NCBI RefSeq assembly: GCF_014384705.1
Contig: NZ_JACRSN010000015.1
Coordinates: 1 to 64,000, forward strand
Source of the DNA: Yeguia hominis
GTDB taxonomy: Bacteria > Bacillota > Clostridia > Oscillospirales > Acutalibacteraceae
Length of the DNA stretch: 64,000 nucleotides
Direction of reading: 5' to 3'
The first letter of the stretch is position 1. Each line of letters starts with the position of its first letter. Under the pieces are notes generated by a model that made no database searches, was not told where the DNA came from, and worked only from the letters and a program-made list of their open reading frames with translations. The position numbers and the translations under genes were made by a program. Positions 48,439 through 55,576 of the stretch are shown in pieces.

Positions 48439-48790
48439 ATCCTTGAAAACTGAATACACAGTCATCGAATACGTTCCTGTTGCCGGTGCGAGAGCATCAG
48501 CCACATCAGCGGTACGCCGAGACGTATCGGATAGAGAAACAGAACGACTTTCTTCTATAAATTAAGCGCTTGTCTCTCTCCCGATGCCAGCGATCAATAC
48601 TGGCTTGTAAATATTGGGTTGCTCCCAATACGGCCATGAAAGCAACAGGATTAAAGATACTTCTCTACGGAGCTGGCGGAGAACCCGGCAGAGGTTAGAT
48701 TCCTATGGAACTGATTCGCAATCAGTCGTTCGGTGATTCCCTGAGGGCGTAAGCCCTCTTTCCCAGGGGTGCGTGGCAAATATGGGACAC
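48439..48790 (+). ncRNA. Candidate structured RNA, copy in element B
   Basis: A gene-free stretch that shares with 53247-53560: an identical 19-mer at the start (GATCCTTGAAAACTGAATA, 48439-48457), GGTACGCCG (48511-48519), and a 52-base core (48656-48707) that differs at one position. Right after the core both copies have a hairpin with different bases (here ACTGATT/AATCAGT) and then a GC-rich hairpin inside TCCC...GGGG. The 19-mer resembles the boxA region of rRNA leaders. It stands before the MazF-Xis-Int genes. A known family name cannot be given. Confidence 0.65.
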
Positions 48791-48804
48791 ATAGACTTTT
48801 GGAC

Positions 48805-48844
48805 TGACTGCCTGATTCCTTTCTGGCAGTCAGTTATTACATAG
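48805..48844 (+). terminator. Hairpin plus TTACATAG before the MazF-like gene
   Basis: TGACTGCC (48805-48812) pairs perfectly with GGCAGTCA (48825-48832), followed by GTTATTACATAG. One of several hairpin-TTACATAG units in element B. Confidence 0.55.
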
Positions 48845-48867
48845 CCAACGAAAGGAGGTCATGGCAC

Positions 48868-49275
48868 ATGATGAAAGAAAATTGGGTATATTGCCGTGGT
48901 GATATTTATTGCGCCAAGCTGGACCCGGTAGTTGGGTCGGAACAAGGCGGCATCCGTCCGGTTATCGTCATTCAGAACGATACCGGTAATAAACACGCTC
49001 CCACATTGATTGTGGCAACGGTCACCACCAGAATCCATAAGAAAGCGAATATGCCGACGCACTTTGTTATTTACGACAATCCTGCATTCAAAGAAGCGTC
49101 CGTTGTTCAGCTGGAACAGATTCGTACCATTGATAAAAGCAGGATTGATAATTACTTAGGTAAGGTAACGCCCCGTGAAATGGTAGCGATTGAGAAAGCC
49201 TTATCTGTCAGCCTGGCAATGGAACAGCTGAAAAAGCGTTCCCCAAAACATAAAGCAAAGAGAGCGAAGGAGTGA
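48868..49275 (+). CDS. MazF/PemK-family protein of element B
   Basis: 135 residues. YCRGDIYCAKLDPVVGSEQGGIRPVIVIQNDTGN, TLIVATVTTRIHKKANMPTHFVI and VVQLEQIRTIDKSRIDNYLGKV are the conserved MazF blocks, including the GGIRPV turn. MazF proteins cleave mRNA at short sites. It starts the Xis-Int operon and has no antitoxin gene next to it; homologue of 8423-9001 without the zinc tail. AAAGGAGG lies 14 bases before ATG 48868; ATG 48871 is an alternative. Confidence 0.85.
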   Translation: MMKENWVYCRGDIYCAKLDPVVGSEQGGIRPVIVIQNDTGNKHAPTLIVATVTTRIHKKANMPTHFVIYDNPAFKEASVVQLEQIRTIDKSRIDNYLGKVTPREMVAIEKALSVSLAMEQLKKRSPKHKAKRAKE

Positions 49276-49281
49276 ACATAA

Positions 49282-49518
49282 ATGTTTGAAGAAAGAATCG
49301 CTGCCATGAATCAGCGCACCGAAGAAGCGATGGCTGCTAACGCAGTTCAGTTTGATAAGAGAACCTATACGGTTGATGAGATTCAGGATATTCTGGGCAT
49401 CAGCAGAACCAGCGCATACAACCTTGTGAAAAAGAAAGTTTTCCATAGCGTCCGCATCGGTGGCAGTATCAGAATCTCCAAAAAGAGTTTTGATGAGTGG
49501 TTGGATCATCAAATGTAA
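49282..49518 (+). CDS. Excisionase-type HTH protein of element B
   Basis: 78 residues. YTVDEIQDILGISRTSAYNLVKKKVFHSVRIGGSIRISKKSFDEWL is the Xis-type winged HTH, very like 8994-9254 and 9361-9612 of element A. It starts 6 bases after the MazF-like stop. Likely recombination directionality factor or regulator of it. Confidence 0.85.
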   Translation: MFEERIAAMNQRTEEAMAANAVQFDKRTYTVDEIQDILGISRTSAYNLVKKKVFHSVRIGGSIRISKKSFDEWLDHQM

Positions 49519-49534
49519 GATTTGTCAAGGGCGT

Positions 49535-49635
49535 CGTACAACCCGGCGACAAACTTCAAAACATATTGAGAGTTCGATAAAATGTAGCCATGACAAGAAA
49601 CACATGGCTACATTTTTTACATAGGAGGTTGTACG
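49535..49635 (+). promoter_or_regulatory. Nested hairpins over the ribosome site of the triple-HTH gene
   Basis: CGTACAACC (49535-49543) pairs perfectly with GGTTGTACG (49627-49635), which covers part of the AGGAGG ribosome site and abuts ATG 49636. Inside is AAATGTAGCCATG paired with CATGGCTACATTT, then TTACATAG (49617-49624). Same plan as 9280-9352 in element A. Confidence 0.6.
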
Positions 49636-50259
49636 ATGGCGGAAATGAGAAAACGCACGAGTATGTCTGTTCTGGAAATGGGCAGGATGCTCGGTCTTGG
49701 TAAAACGGAGTCATACTGGCTCATTAAGAAGAATTACTTCAAAACCATTCTTGTCGGCAACACCATGAGGGTGATGATCGACAGCTTTGAAGAATGGTAT
49801 GCCAATCAGTTCAAATACCAGAAGGTCGATGGAACCCCTCCCGGCGAGGAATTGAAGAAAACTACATATTCAATGGAGGAGCTTGGACAGCGCCTTGGGC
49901 TGAAAGAAGCGACTGCTTACGAACTGGTTGCCAAAGGGCATTTTGATGTGGTCGATGTCCTGGGCAAGCGCAGAGTGACAAAGGAGAGCTTTGAAAGATG
50001 GTATGCTTCTCAAACCGATTACCGCACGGTAGAGGATCAGGAACTGGATGCAGATATTATGGCATCCACCTACGGTCTGCCGGAAATGGCAAGAATGCTT
50101 GGGGTACATCGTCAGACCATTTACTATATCGTTGCCAATGAAGATTTTGAGCTTATCAAGGTTGGCAGGTATAAGCGAGCTACCAAAGAGAGCTTTGAAA
50201 AATGGTATCACAATCAGACCCGCTACCAGTTAGCGGAAGATAGACAGGAAAGGAGCTGA
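49636..50259 (+). CDS. Triple-HTH excisionase-like protein of element B
   Basis: 207 residues with three tandem Xis-type HTH units: MSVLEMGRMLGLGKTESYWLIKKN, YSMEELGQRLGLKEATAYELVAKG and YGLPEMARMLGVHRQTIYYIVANE, each ending in a K/R-rich wing and SFE.WY. Homologue of 9599-10300. It ends 4 bases before the integrase. Three linked HTHs suit binding to the repeated TGCTAAT motifs near the att sites (inference). Confidence 0.78.
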   Translation: MAEMRKRTSMSVLEMGRMLGLGKTESYWLIKKNYFKTILVGNTMRVMIDSFEEWYANQFKYQKVDGTPPGEELKKTTYSMEELGQRLGLKEATAYELVAKGHFDVVDVLGKRRVTKESFERWYASQTDYRTVEDQELDADIMASTYGLPEMARMLGVHRQTIYYIVANEDFELIKVGRYKRATKESFEKWYHNQTRYQLAEDRQERS

Positions 50260-50263
50260 TTAC

Positions 50264-51637
50264 ATGGCATCTATCGTTAAGAGAAAAAAGAAGTATTCTG
50301 TGGTTTATACATACACCGATGAGAACGGCAACAAGCGTCAGAAGTGGGAAACCTTTGAAACGAATGCCGAAGCAAAGAAAAGGAAGTTGCAGGTTGAATA
50401 TGAGCAGGAGTCCGGAACCTTTATTCCCCCTTCTGCTAAAACCGTCAATGATCTTTTGGATGAGTATATGTCAATCTATGGTGTGAACACCTGGGCGATG
50501 TCTACCTATGAAAGCAGAAAGAGCCTGATTGCAAACTATATTCGTCCCCTCATCGGTGATATGAAGCTGGAGGATGTCACGCCGAGAATCATGGACAAGT
50601 ATTACCGAGATTTGCTTTCTGTCAAAGCGGTTTCTTCTAAGTATGTAAAAGCCCGTACAGAATATCTGACTCCGCATACTGTCCGAGAGGTTCACAAGAC
50701 ATTGCGAAATGCTTTCAATCAAGCGGTCAAGTGGGAATTGATGACCAGAAACCCTGTGGAGCACGCTACGCTGCCGAAAGAAGAACACAAGACCAGGGAT
50801 ATCTGGACAGCAGAAGTGCTCCAGAAGGCTCTGGAAGCCTGTGACGATGATATTCTTCGTCTGGCTATTAACCTTGCCTTCTCCTGTTCCCTGCGAATGG
50901 GCGAGCTTCTGGGGCTTACCTGGGACTGTATTGACATTTCCCCCACCAGTATTGAACTTGGTCAGGCAAGCATCTTCGTTGAAAAGGAGTTGCAGAGAGT
51001 AAATCGTGAAGCGATGGCAGATCTGGACGGTAAGGACATCATGTTCAAGTTCCCACCGACCTTCGCCAGTACGCATACCGCATTGGTTCTCAAAACTCCT
51101 AAGACCAAAACAAGTGTCCGCAAGGTGTTCTTACCGAAAACCGTAGCGGAAATGTTGGTACAGCGAAAGGCTGACATCGAAGAACTGAAAGACCTTTTCG
51201 GTGACGAGTTCGTAGACTTCAATCTGGTTTTCTGTTCTTCCAATGGCAAGCCGATTGAGGGGCAGGTTATCAACCGTGCTTTCAATAAGCTGATTGAGGA
51301 GAAGGGACTGCCGAAAGTGGTTTTCCATAGTCTCCGACATTCCAGTATCACTTACAAGCTGAAGCTGAACGGCGGCGATATGAAATCCGTTCAAGGCGAT
51401 TCCGGTCATGCACAGGTCAAGATGGTAGCGGATGTTTACTCCCATATCATCGACGATGACCGCAGACTGAACGCTGAAAGAATGGAAGCTGCGTTCTACT
51501 CAGGCAGACAGGCAACGCCTGAGCCGGTTCAACCAGCCGCAACGGAAAGCTCCGCTGATGATAAAGAACTTCTTCTGAAGCTTCTGCAAAATCCGGAAAT
51601 GGCAGCACTCCTGAAGTCGCTGGCAAAAACATTATAG
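50264..51637 (+). CDS. int: Tyrosine integrase of element B
   Basis: 457 residues, opening MASIVKRKKKYSVVYTYTDENG like the integrase of element A. Catalytic residues: R in SFSCSLRMGELLGLTW-type context (here AFSCSLRMGELLGLTW), HSLRHSSITYKLK, GHAQVK and the nucleophile in ADVYSHI. It recombines at the tRNA-Arg core CTCCTAAGCG, copies of which bound element B at 12318 and 52425. A terminator follows at 51645. Complete and probably active. Confidence 0.95.
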   Translation: MASIVKRKKKYSVVYTYTDENGNKRQKWETFETNAEAKKRKLQVEYEQESGTFIPPSAKTVNDLLDEYMSIYGVNTWAMSTYESRKSLIANYIRPLIGDMKLEDVTPRIMDKYYRDLLSVKAVSSKYVKARTEYLTPHTVREVHKTLRNAFNQAVKWELMTRNPVEHATLPKEEHKTRDIWTAEVLQKALEACDDDILRLAINLAFSCSLRMGELLGLTWDCIDISPTSIELGQASIFVEKELQRVNREAMADLDGKDIMFKFPPTFASTHTALVLKTPKTKTSVRKVFLPKTVAEMLVQRKADIEELKDLFGDEFVDFNLVFCSSNGKPIEGQVINRAFNKLIEEKGLPKVVFHSLRHSSITYKLKLNGGDMKSVQGDSGHAQVKMVADVYSHIIDDDRRLNAERMEAAFYSGRQATPEPVQPAATESSADDKELLLKLLQNPEMAALLKSLAKTL

Positions 51638-51644
51638 TAACTGC

Positions 51645-51703
51645 AAGGGCAGATCCTTTTACATAGCTACAATAGCTGTAAAAGGGTCTGCCCTTATTTT
51701 TTT
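51645..51703 (+). terminator. Long perfect-type terminator after integrase B
   Basis: AAGGGCAGATCCTTTTACATAGCT and its near-complement (51645-51695) form a stem of over 20 bp, then TATTTTTTTG. TTACATAG lies in the stem next to the loop. Confidence 0.85.
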
Positions 51704-51722
51704 GTTATGGAGGTCAACGAGT

Positions 51723-52028
51723 ATGGATAGAATCTTTATGGACGAGTATTACGAGCATCTGAGAGCTGACAATATCGAGGCATTTTCCAAGGAAAGGAAC
51801 GACGAATATGTTGGCAGAGCTGAGGAATACAAAGCAGCAAAGTCGGCATTGCTTGAAGGATTGGGACTTGAGCATTTGTTTGACCATAGCCATGAACTGA
51901 CTCCGAAAGAGAAAGAAATATGGATGCTGTTCGATAGGGTTGATGTAGCAGAGCTTCTTGCAAGGGATGCTTTTGCCAAGGGTGCTTATATGCTCGGCGC
52001 TGAGGATAGAGAGATTATGCTGAAATAA
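51723..52028 (+). CDS. Conserved hypothetical protein at the right end of element B
   Basis: 101 residues from MDRIFMDEYYEHLRADNI; TATGGAGG precedes the ATG by 10 bases. Fully helical and acidic (FSKERNDEYVGRAEEYKAAKSALLEGLGLEHLFDHSHELTPKEKEIWMLFDRVDVAELLARDAFAKGAY), no known domain. It lies outside the integrase at the element edge, a place where small cargo or fitness genes are often found. Function unknown. Confidence 0.6.
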   Translation: MDRIFMDEYYEHLRADNIEAFSKERNDEYVGRAEEYKAAKSALLEGLGLEHLFDHSHELTPKEKEIWMLFDRVDVAELLARDAFAKGAYMLGAEDREIMLK

Positions 52029-52032
52029 AAAA

Positions 52033-52063
52033 AGACCTGCTTCGGCGGGTCTAAATTACATAG
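52033..52063 (+). terminator. Terminator with TTACATAG tail
   Basis: AGACCTGC-TTCG-GCGGGTCT (52033-52052), a UUCG-capped 8-bp hairpin, followed by AAATTACATAG (to 52063). Confidence 0.7.
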
Positions 52064-52424
52064 AATCATTGAGTCTGAAAAACCTTTGAAATTCTTAATA
52101 ATTCTGGTTGAAAAATTCATTTTGAAATGATATATAAAACAGACTGAAATCTGTGTCTAAGGACACCCGCACCCTCACACGAGAATGAATAGGATTTCCT
52201 ATCATTTCGCATCACGAGAAGTTACATAGTGACATTTACTTGCACTTGCAACGTCCACCAAAAATCGAAAGACTTGCTAATTTCGAGCCAATCGGACGGT
52301 GTAAAATCCCTCTGAATTAGCTATCACAGCGTAGTATCAGATGGGATTTGAAATGCTGAAAAACCTTGTATTTCCAAGCATTTTTAAGCATTAGATGCCA
52401 CTTCCCGATGTCGTATCGGGTCTA
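52064..52424. other. Non-coding right end of element B
   Basis: No gene seen. It contains another TTACATAG (52223-52230), TTGCTAAT (52274-52281) and ATTAGCT (52316-52322), which match the arm-type repeats at the other ends, and CCCGAT/ATCGGG (about 52404-52420) just before the att core. Confidence 0.5.
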
Positions 52425-52469
52425 CTCCTAAGCGGAACGCCCCCGGTTCGAGTCCGGGCGAGGACGCCA
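52425..52469 (+). other. Attachment site: 3' half of tRNA-Arg(CCU) (B/C junction)
   Basis: CTCCTAAGCG (52425-52434) is identical to the core at 12318-12327. It is followed by a complete T-arm (CCCGGTTCGAGTCCGGG), acceptor strand and CCA, but the 5' half of the tRNA is missing. The T-arm sequence differs from the 12318 copy, so the two fragments come from different tRNA-Arg genes. It is followed by the same kind of terminator. Confidence 0.8.
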
Positions 52470-52477
52470 CAAACAAC

Positions 52478-52520
52478 GCCGAAAGCCTTTATTTACAAGG
52501 GTTTTCGGCTTTATTTATTT
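52478..52520 (+). terminator. tRNA-derived terminator at the B/C junction
   Basis: GCCGAAA/TTTCGGC with inner CCTT/AAGG (52478-52509), then TTTATTTATTT. Nearly the same as 12372-12410. Confidence 0.75.
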
Positions 52521-52548
52521 CTGCCCCTTTTCTCTCAAATCGATCCTC

Positions 52549-52690
52549 ATTAGCAAGCTCCGCCGAGAAACAACGCTCGCCTTTTGGCGAGATGTCTGCT
52601 AATGAAAATTAGCAAGAAAAATGCCGTTTTGCTAATGGAAACGACTCCCCTGCTAATTGAACACCCTGTTTTGCTAAAAATCTTGCTAAT
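52549..52690. repeat. Integrase arm-type repeats, left end of element C
   Basis: Seven copies of TGCTAA(T): inverse ATTAGCAA 52549, CTGCTAAT 52596, inverse ATTAGCAA 52608, TTGCTAAT 52629, CTGCTAAT 52650, TTGCTAAA 52671 and TTGCTAAT 52683. Several are spaced 21 bases apart (52608, 52629, 52650, 52671), two helical turns. No gene lies in 52510-52836. Confidence 0.6.
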
Positions 52691-52836
52691 TTGCAGGGCG
52701 ATTGCTGCCCTGTTTCCCGACGGATATTGAACTCAGCAACACTCGCATTTATGGGTGTCTATCAAGAGTAAGAAATCGTAAAGTTTCAAATAATACGCAT
52801 CCATTGTATACTGAGAGCAAGCAAGGAGGTGTCGAG

Positions 52837-53016
52837 ATGAAAGAGCAGAAATATCATATCTACCTAACCAATCAGGAACGGTCAGAGATTATAGAGTCCC
52901 TAATTGATTTCAAAAACCTCCGTATGCAGCAAGGAAAATATACCGATGCCGTTGATGAGGTGTTGGTAAAGGTAATCCGTGCAAAAAAGAAGAAACTCAA
53001 AGTTGTCTACATCTAA
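52837..53016 (+). CDS. Small conserved protein at the start of element C
   Basis: 59 residues (MKEQKYHIYLTNQERSEIIESL...), with AAGGAGGTG upstream. I know it as a conserved gene of Tn1549-like elements: a short beta start, a long helix and a basic end (IRAKKKKLKVVYI). The longer upstream frame from 52702 runs through non-coding repeats and lacks a ribosome site. Function unknown. A terminator follows directly. Confidence 0.65.
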   Translation: MKEQKYHIYLTNQERSEIIESLIDFKNLRMQQGKYTDAVDEVLVKVIRAKKKKLKVVYI

Positions 53017-53025
53017 ACATAGCTT

Positions 53026-53066
53026 GGGCTGCTTATTCCCCGCTTGGGGATGAGCAGCCCTTTTCC
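53026..53066 (+). terminator. Terminator after the small gene
   Basis: GGGCTGCTtATtCCCC pairs with GGGGATgAGCAGCCC (53026-53060), then TTTTCC. A second weaker hairpin with TTTTTTG lies near 53098-53130. Confidence 0.85.
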
Positions 53067-53166
53067 TATTATATATGTCCTTAAACCCTGTGCCACTTTT
53101 CCGCTTTCGGAAAGGCGGCTTTTTTGTTTCAGAGGGTCACAAAAAAAATTTTTCAACTTTTTTTGA

Positions 53167-53220
53167 AAAACACCCTGCCAAAACCCACCCCTTATTCAGA
53201 GTATGTGAAGGGGTTAATTC
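53167..53220 (+). promoter_or_regulatory. Conserved leader block (copy 2)
   Basis: 54 bases from AAAACACCC to GTGAAGGGGTTAATTC match 8321-8373 of element A. Here CCCCTT pairs with AAGGGG. It lies 26 bases before the structured RNA copy in element C. Confidence 0.4.
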
Positions 53221-53246
53221 CTGACTCCGTTCAGGAGCCGCTTCGT

Positions 53247-53560
53247 GATCCTTGAAAACTGAATATACAGGCACTTGGGACATTATTTCTGATGATAGCC
53301 CGAAGATAGGTACGCCGTGACTTCTCCATCTCGGAGTATGAGCGAGAACCCCTGATCTGAAATCCGGTTTGCCACCGGAACGGCGATGACAGTCAGAATG
53401 ATAATGATACTTCTCTACGGAGCTGGCGGAGAACCCGGCAGAGGTGAGATTCCTATGAACACGGTGCAGCACACCGTGACCTAAGTGTTTCCCGTAAGGC
53501 AAAAGCCGCCGCAGGGGACGTTGAGAACAAATACAGCGGACATATACATAGCTGTTTTCA
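53247..53560 (+). ncRNA. Candidate structured RNA, copy in element C
   Basis: It shares with 48439-48790 the 19-mer GATCCTTGAAAACTGAATA (53247-53265), GGTACGCCG (53309-53317) and the 52-base core (53406-53457, one difference). After the core the hairpin is CACGGTG/CACCGTG instead of ACTGATT/AATCAGT, so pairing is kept while sequence is not. The next hairpin is again GC-rich inside CCC...GGGG. It lies just upstream of parA and so at the head of the long element C operon. Confidence 0.65.
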
Positions 53561-53600
53561 AAAGCAGTTATGAAATCCATAAAGAAGGAGGAAAAGCGAA

Positions 53601-54431
53601 ATGCCAAACTGTAAAACCATAGCGATATGCAACCAAAAAGGCGGCGTGGGGAAAACCACCACGGCAGTAAACCTCGGCATTGGATTGGCTATGCAGGGCA
53701 AAAAGGTACTTCTCGTGGATGCTGACCCGCAGGGCGACCTTACTACCTGCCTCGGTTGGCAGGACACGGACAGCTTGCAGCAGACCCTTTCCAATAAGCT
53801 ATCAGCGGTAATGCGGGAAGAACAGCAAGACCTGTTCTCCGGCATTCTCAGCCACGAAGAAAAGGTTGACCTTGTTCCGTCAAACCTTGACCTTTCAGCG
53901 TTGGAGATGAGCCTTGTGACTGCAATGAGCAGAGAGAGCGTGATGAAAAACTATCTCAGCCAAGTGAAGGACAGATACGACTATGTACTGATAGATTGTA
54001 TGCCGTCCCTCGGTATGATAACGCTCAATGCTCTGACTGCGGCGGACAGTGTGATTATTCCCGTGCAGGCACAGTATCTCCCCGCAAAAGGTATGACGCA
54101 ACTTTTATCGACGATTGCCAAGGTGAAGAAGCACACCAATCGGAACCTGACAATCGACGGTATTCTGCTCACGCTTGTAGACGGTAGAACCAATCTTGCT
54201 AAAAGTACGGTAGAAGCGTTGCGAGAGAACTTCGGTTGTCGGATCAGGATATACCGGACGACCATTCCCATTGCCGTAAAAGCCGCCGAGGTTTCATCTA
54301 AAGGGAAAAGCATATACGCCTATGAGCCGAGCAGCACCGTGTCTAAGGCTTACACGGATTTTACGAAGGAGGTGTTAGCCGATGGCAGGCAGAAAGAGCG
54401 ACTTCACGCTTCCCACGAACACACTCGATGA
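53601..54431 (+). CDS. parA: ParA-type partition ATPase (element C)
   Basis: 276 residues. KGGVGKTT Walker A, VLLVDADPQGD, and DCMPSLGM are the ParA motifs. AGAAGGAGG precedes ATG 53601. First gene after the structured RNA. Overlaps parB by 50 bases. Homologous to 14069-14896. Confidence 0.93.
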   Translation: MPNCKTIAICNQKGGVGKTTTAVNLGIGLAMQGKKVLLVDADPQGDLTTCLGWQDTDSLQQTLSNKLSAVMREEQQDLFSGILSHEEKVDLVPSNLDLSALEMSLVTAMSRESVMKNYLSQVKDRYDYVLIDCMPSLGMITLNALTAADSVIIPVQAQYLPAKGMTQLLSTIAKVKKHTNRNLTIDGILLTLVDGRTNLAKSTVEALRENFGCRIRIYRTTIPIAVKAAEVSSKGKSIYAYEPSSTVSKAYTDFTKEVLADGRQKERLHASHEHTR

Positions 54432-55326
54432 GCTGTTCTCTACGCAAGAGGAACGGGATGATGCCAAGCTCAGTAAAATCCGAGATATTCCCCTTGAGCT
54501 GATCGACGATTTTCCCGACCACCCATTTAAGGTGCGGGACGACGAGGATATGATACAGCTTGTGGAGAGCGTCAAGGAGCGAGGAGTCATTACTCCGGCT
54601 ACCGTCCGTCAGAAAGAGGATGGCAGATACGAGCTGATTTCCGGTCACAGGCGAAAACGAGCTTGTGAACTTGCCGGTTTTGAAGCGCTCCGTTGTGAGG
54701 TCGTAGACCTTGACCGTGACGCCGCCACCGTTCTTATGGTGGAAAGCAATTACCAGCGGTCGCAGATACTTCCCTCAGAAAAGGCGTTTGCCTATAAAAT
54801 GCGGCTGGAAGCGATGAAACGGCAAGGACAGCGTTCAGATTTAACTTTGTCCCCAGTGGGGACGAAGTTTGATAGAAGCTCTGAAGCCATAACAGAAGAA
54901 ACCGGCGATAGCAGAAATCAAATTCATCGCTATATCCGTCTGACAAACCTTGTGCCTGAACTGCTTGACCTTGTGGACGAGGGCAAAATTAAAATGCGTC
55001 CTGCGGTGGAGCTATCCTATTTGGACGAGGACAGCCAGCGAGCCGTGGTGGACGAAATTGACCTGAACCAATGTACCCCGTCCCACGATCAGACCATTCG
55101 TATGCGGAAGTTCTTCACAGATGGAAAGCTCACGCCGGAGGTTGTTTCCGCTATTATGGGCGAGGAGAAACCAAACCAGCGGGAGAAGATCGTCCTGCGT
55201 GGGGACAAGGTGCGAAGTCTGATCCCGAAAAATATCCCCGTAAGCCAAACGGAGGATTATGTGGTCAAAGCACTGGAGCATTACAGCCGCTTTCTTCGTC
55301 AGCGGGCAGAGCGTGACAGCCGCTAA
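54382..55326 (+). CDS. parB: ParB-type partition protein (element C)
   Basis: 314 residues, start ATG behind GGAGGTG within parA. ELIDDFPDHPFKVRDDEDMIQLVESVKERGVITPATVRQ and SGHRRKRACELAGF mark the N-terminal domain; DSRNQIHRYIRLTNLVPELLDLVDEGKI is the HTH region. The insert DLTLSPVGTKFD is encoded by a near-perfect palindrome (54843-54869), as in element B. Partner of the ParA encoded just before. Confidence 0.92.
   Translation: MAGRKSDFTLPTNTLDELFSTQEERDDAKLSKIRDIPLELIDDFPDHPFKVRDDEDMIQLVESVKERGVITPATVRQKEDGRYELISGHRRKRACELAGFEALRCEVVDLDRDAATVLMVESNYQRSQILPSEKAFAYKMRLEAMKRQGQRSDLTLSPVGTKFDRSSEAITEETGDSRNQIHRYIRLTNLVPELLDLVDEGKIKMRPAVELSYLDEDSQRAVVDEIDLNQCTPSHDQTIRMRKFFTDGKLTPEVVSAIMGEEKPNQREKIVLRGDKVRSLIPKNIPVSQTEDYVVKALEHYSRFLRQRAERDSR
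54843..54869. repeat. Inverted repeat inside parB of element C
   Basis: AACTTTGTCCCCA (54843-54855) and TGGGGACGAAGTT (54857-54869) pair at 12 of 13 positions (one T-G in RNA terms). It is at the same codons as 15308-15334 of element B. Confidence 0.75.
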
Positions 55327-55576
55327 ATGCAGGCGGAGCATGTTTCCTGCCGTCCCCTTCCTCACACTCCATCCCCTGAGAACTTCCAGACTATCCGAAA
55401 TAAACTATCTCCTGATTTATCTCTATCTCTCTAAGTTAAATCTATCTAAGAGCAAACGGAGTTCGCACAATTCGGAAAACTGCGTTTTGGCGGTATGATG
55501 AAAAGTTGCGCTTCAAAACGCATCTTTGTCGGAACGGTTCTCATCGGGTAGAATGTAGTCGAAGGGAGTGAAGCGT
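55327..55576. other. Intergenic region before the lipoprotein gene
   Basis: No gene. GCGTTTTG (55482-55489) and CAAAACGC (55514-55521) form an 8-bp inverted repeat with a 24-base loop. TATCTCTCTAAGTTAAATCTATCTAAG just before it is repetitive. It could hold the promoter of 55577 or a protein-binding site. Confidence 0.4.

Noticed and set aside
52549..52690. CRISPR array
   Set aside because: The repeats are 7-8 bases, occur in both directions and are partly phased at 21 bases; no 25-40-base direct repeat or cas gene exists.
52702..52836. N-terminal extension of the small gene at 52837
   Set aside because: The frame is open but lies in non-coding DNA without a ribosome site, whereas ATG 52837 has AAGGAGGTG.
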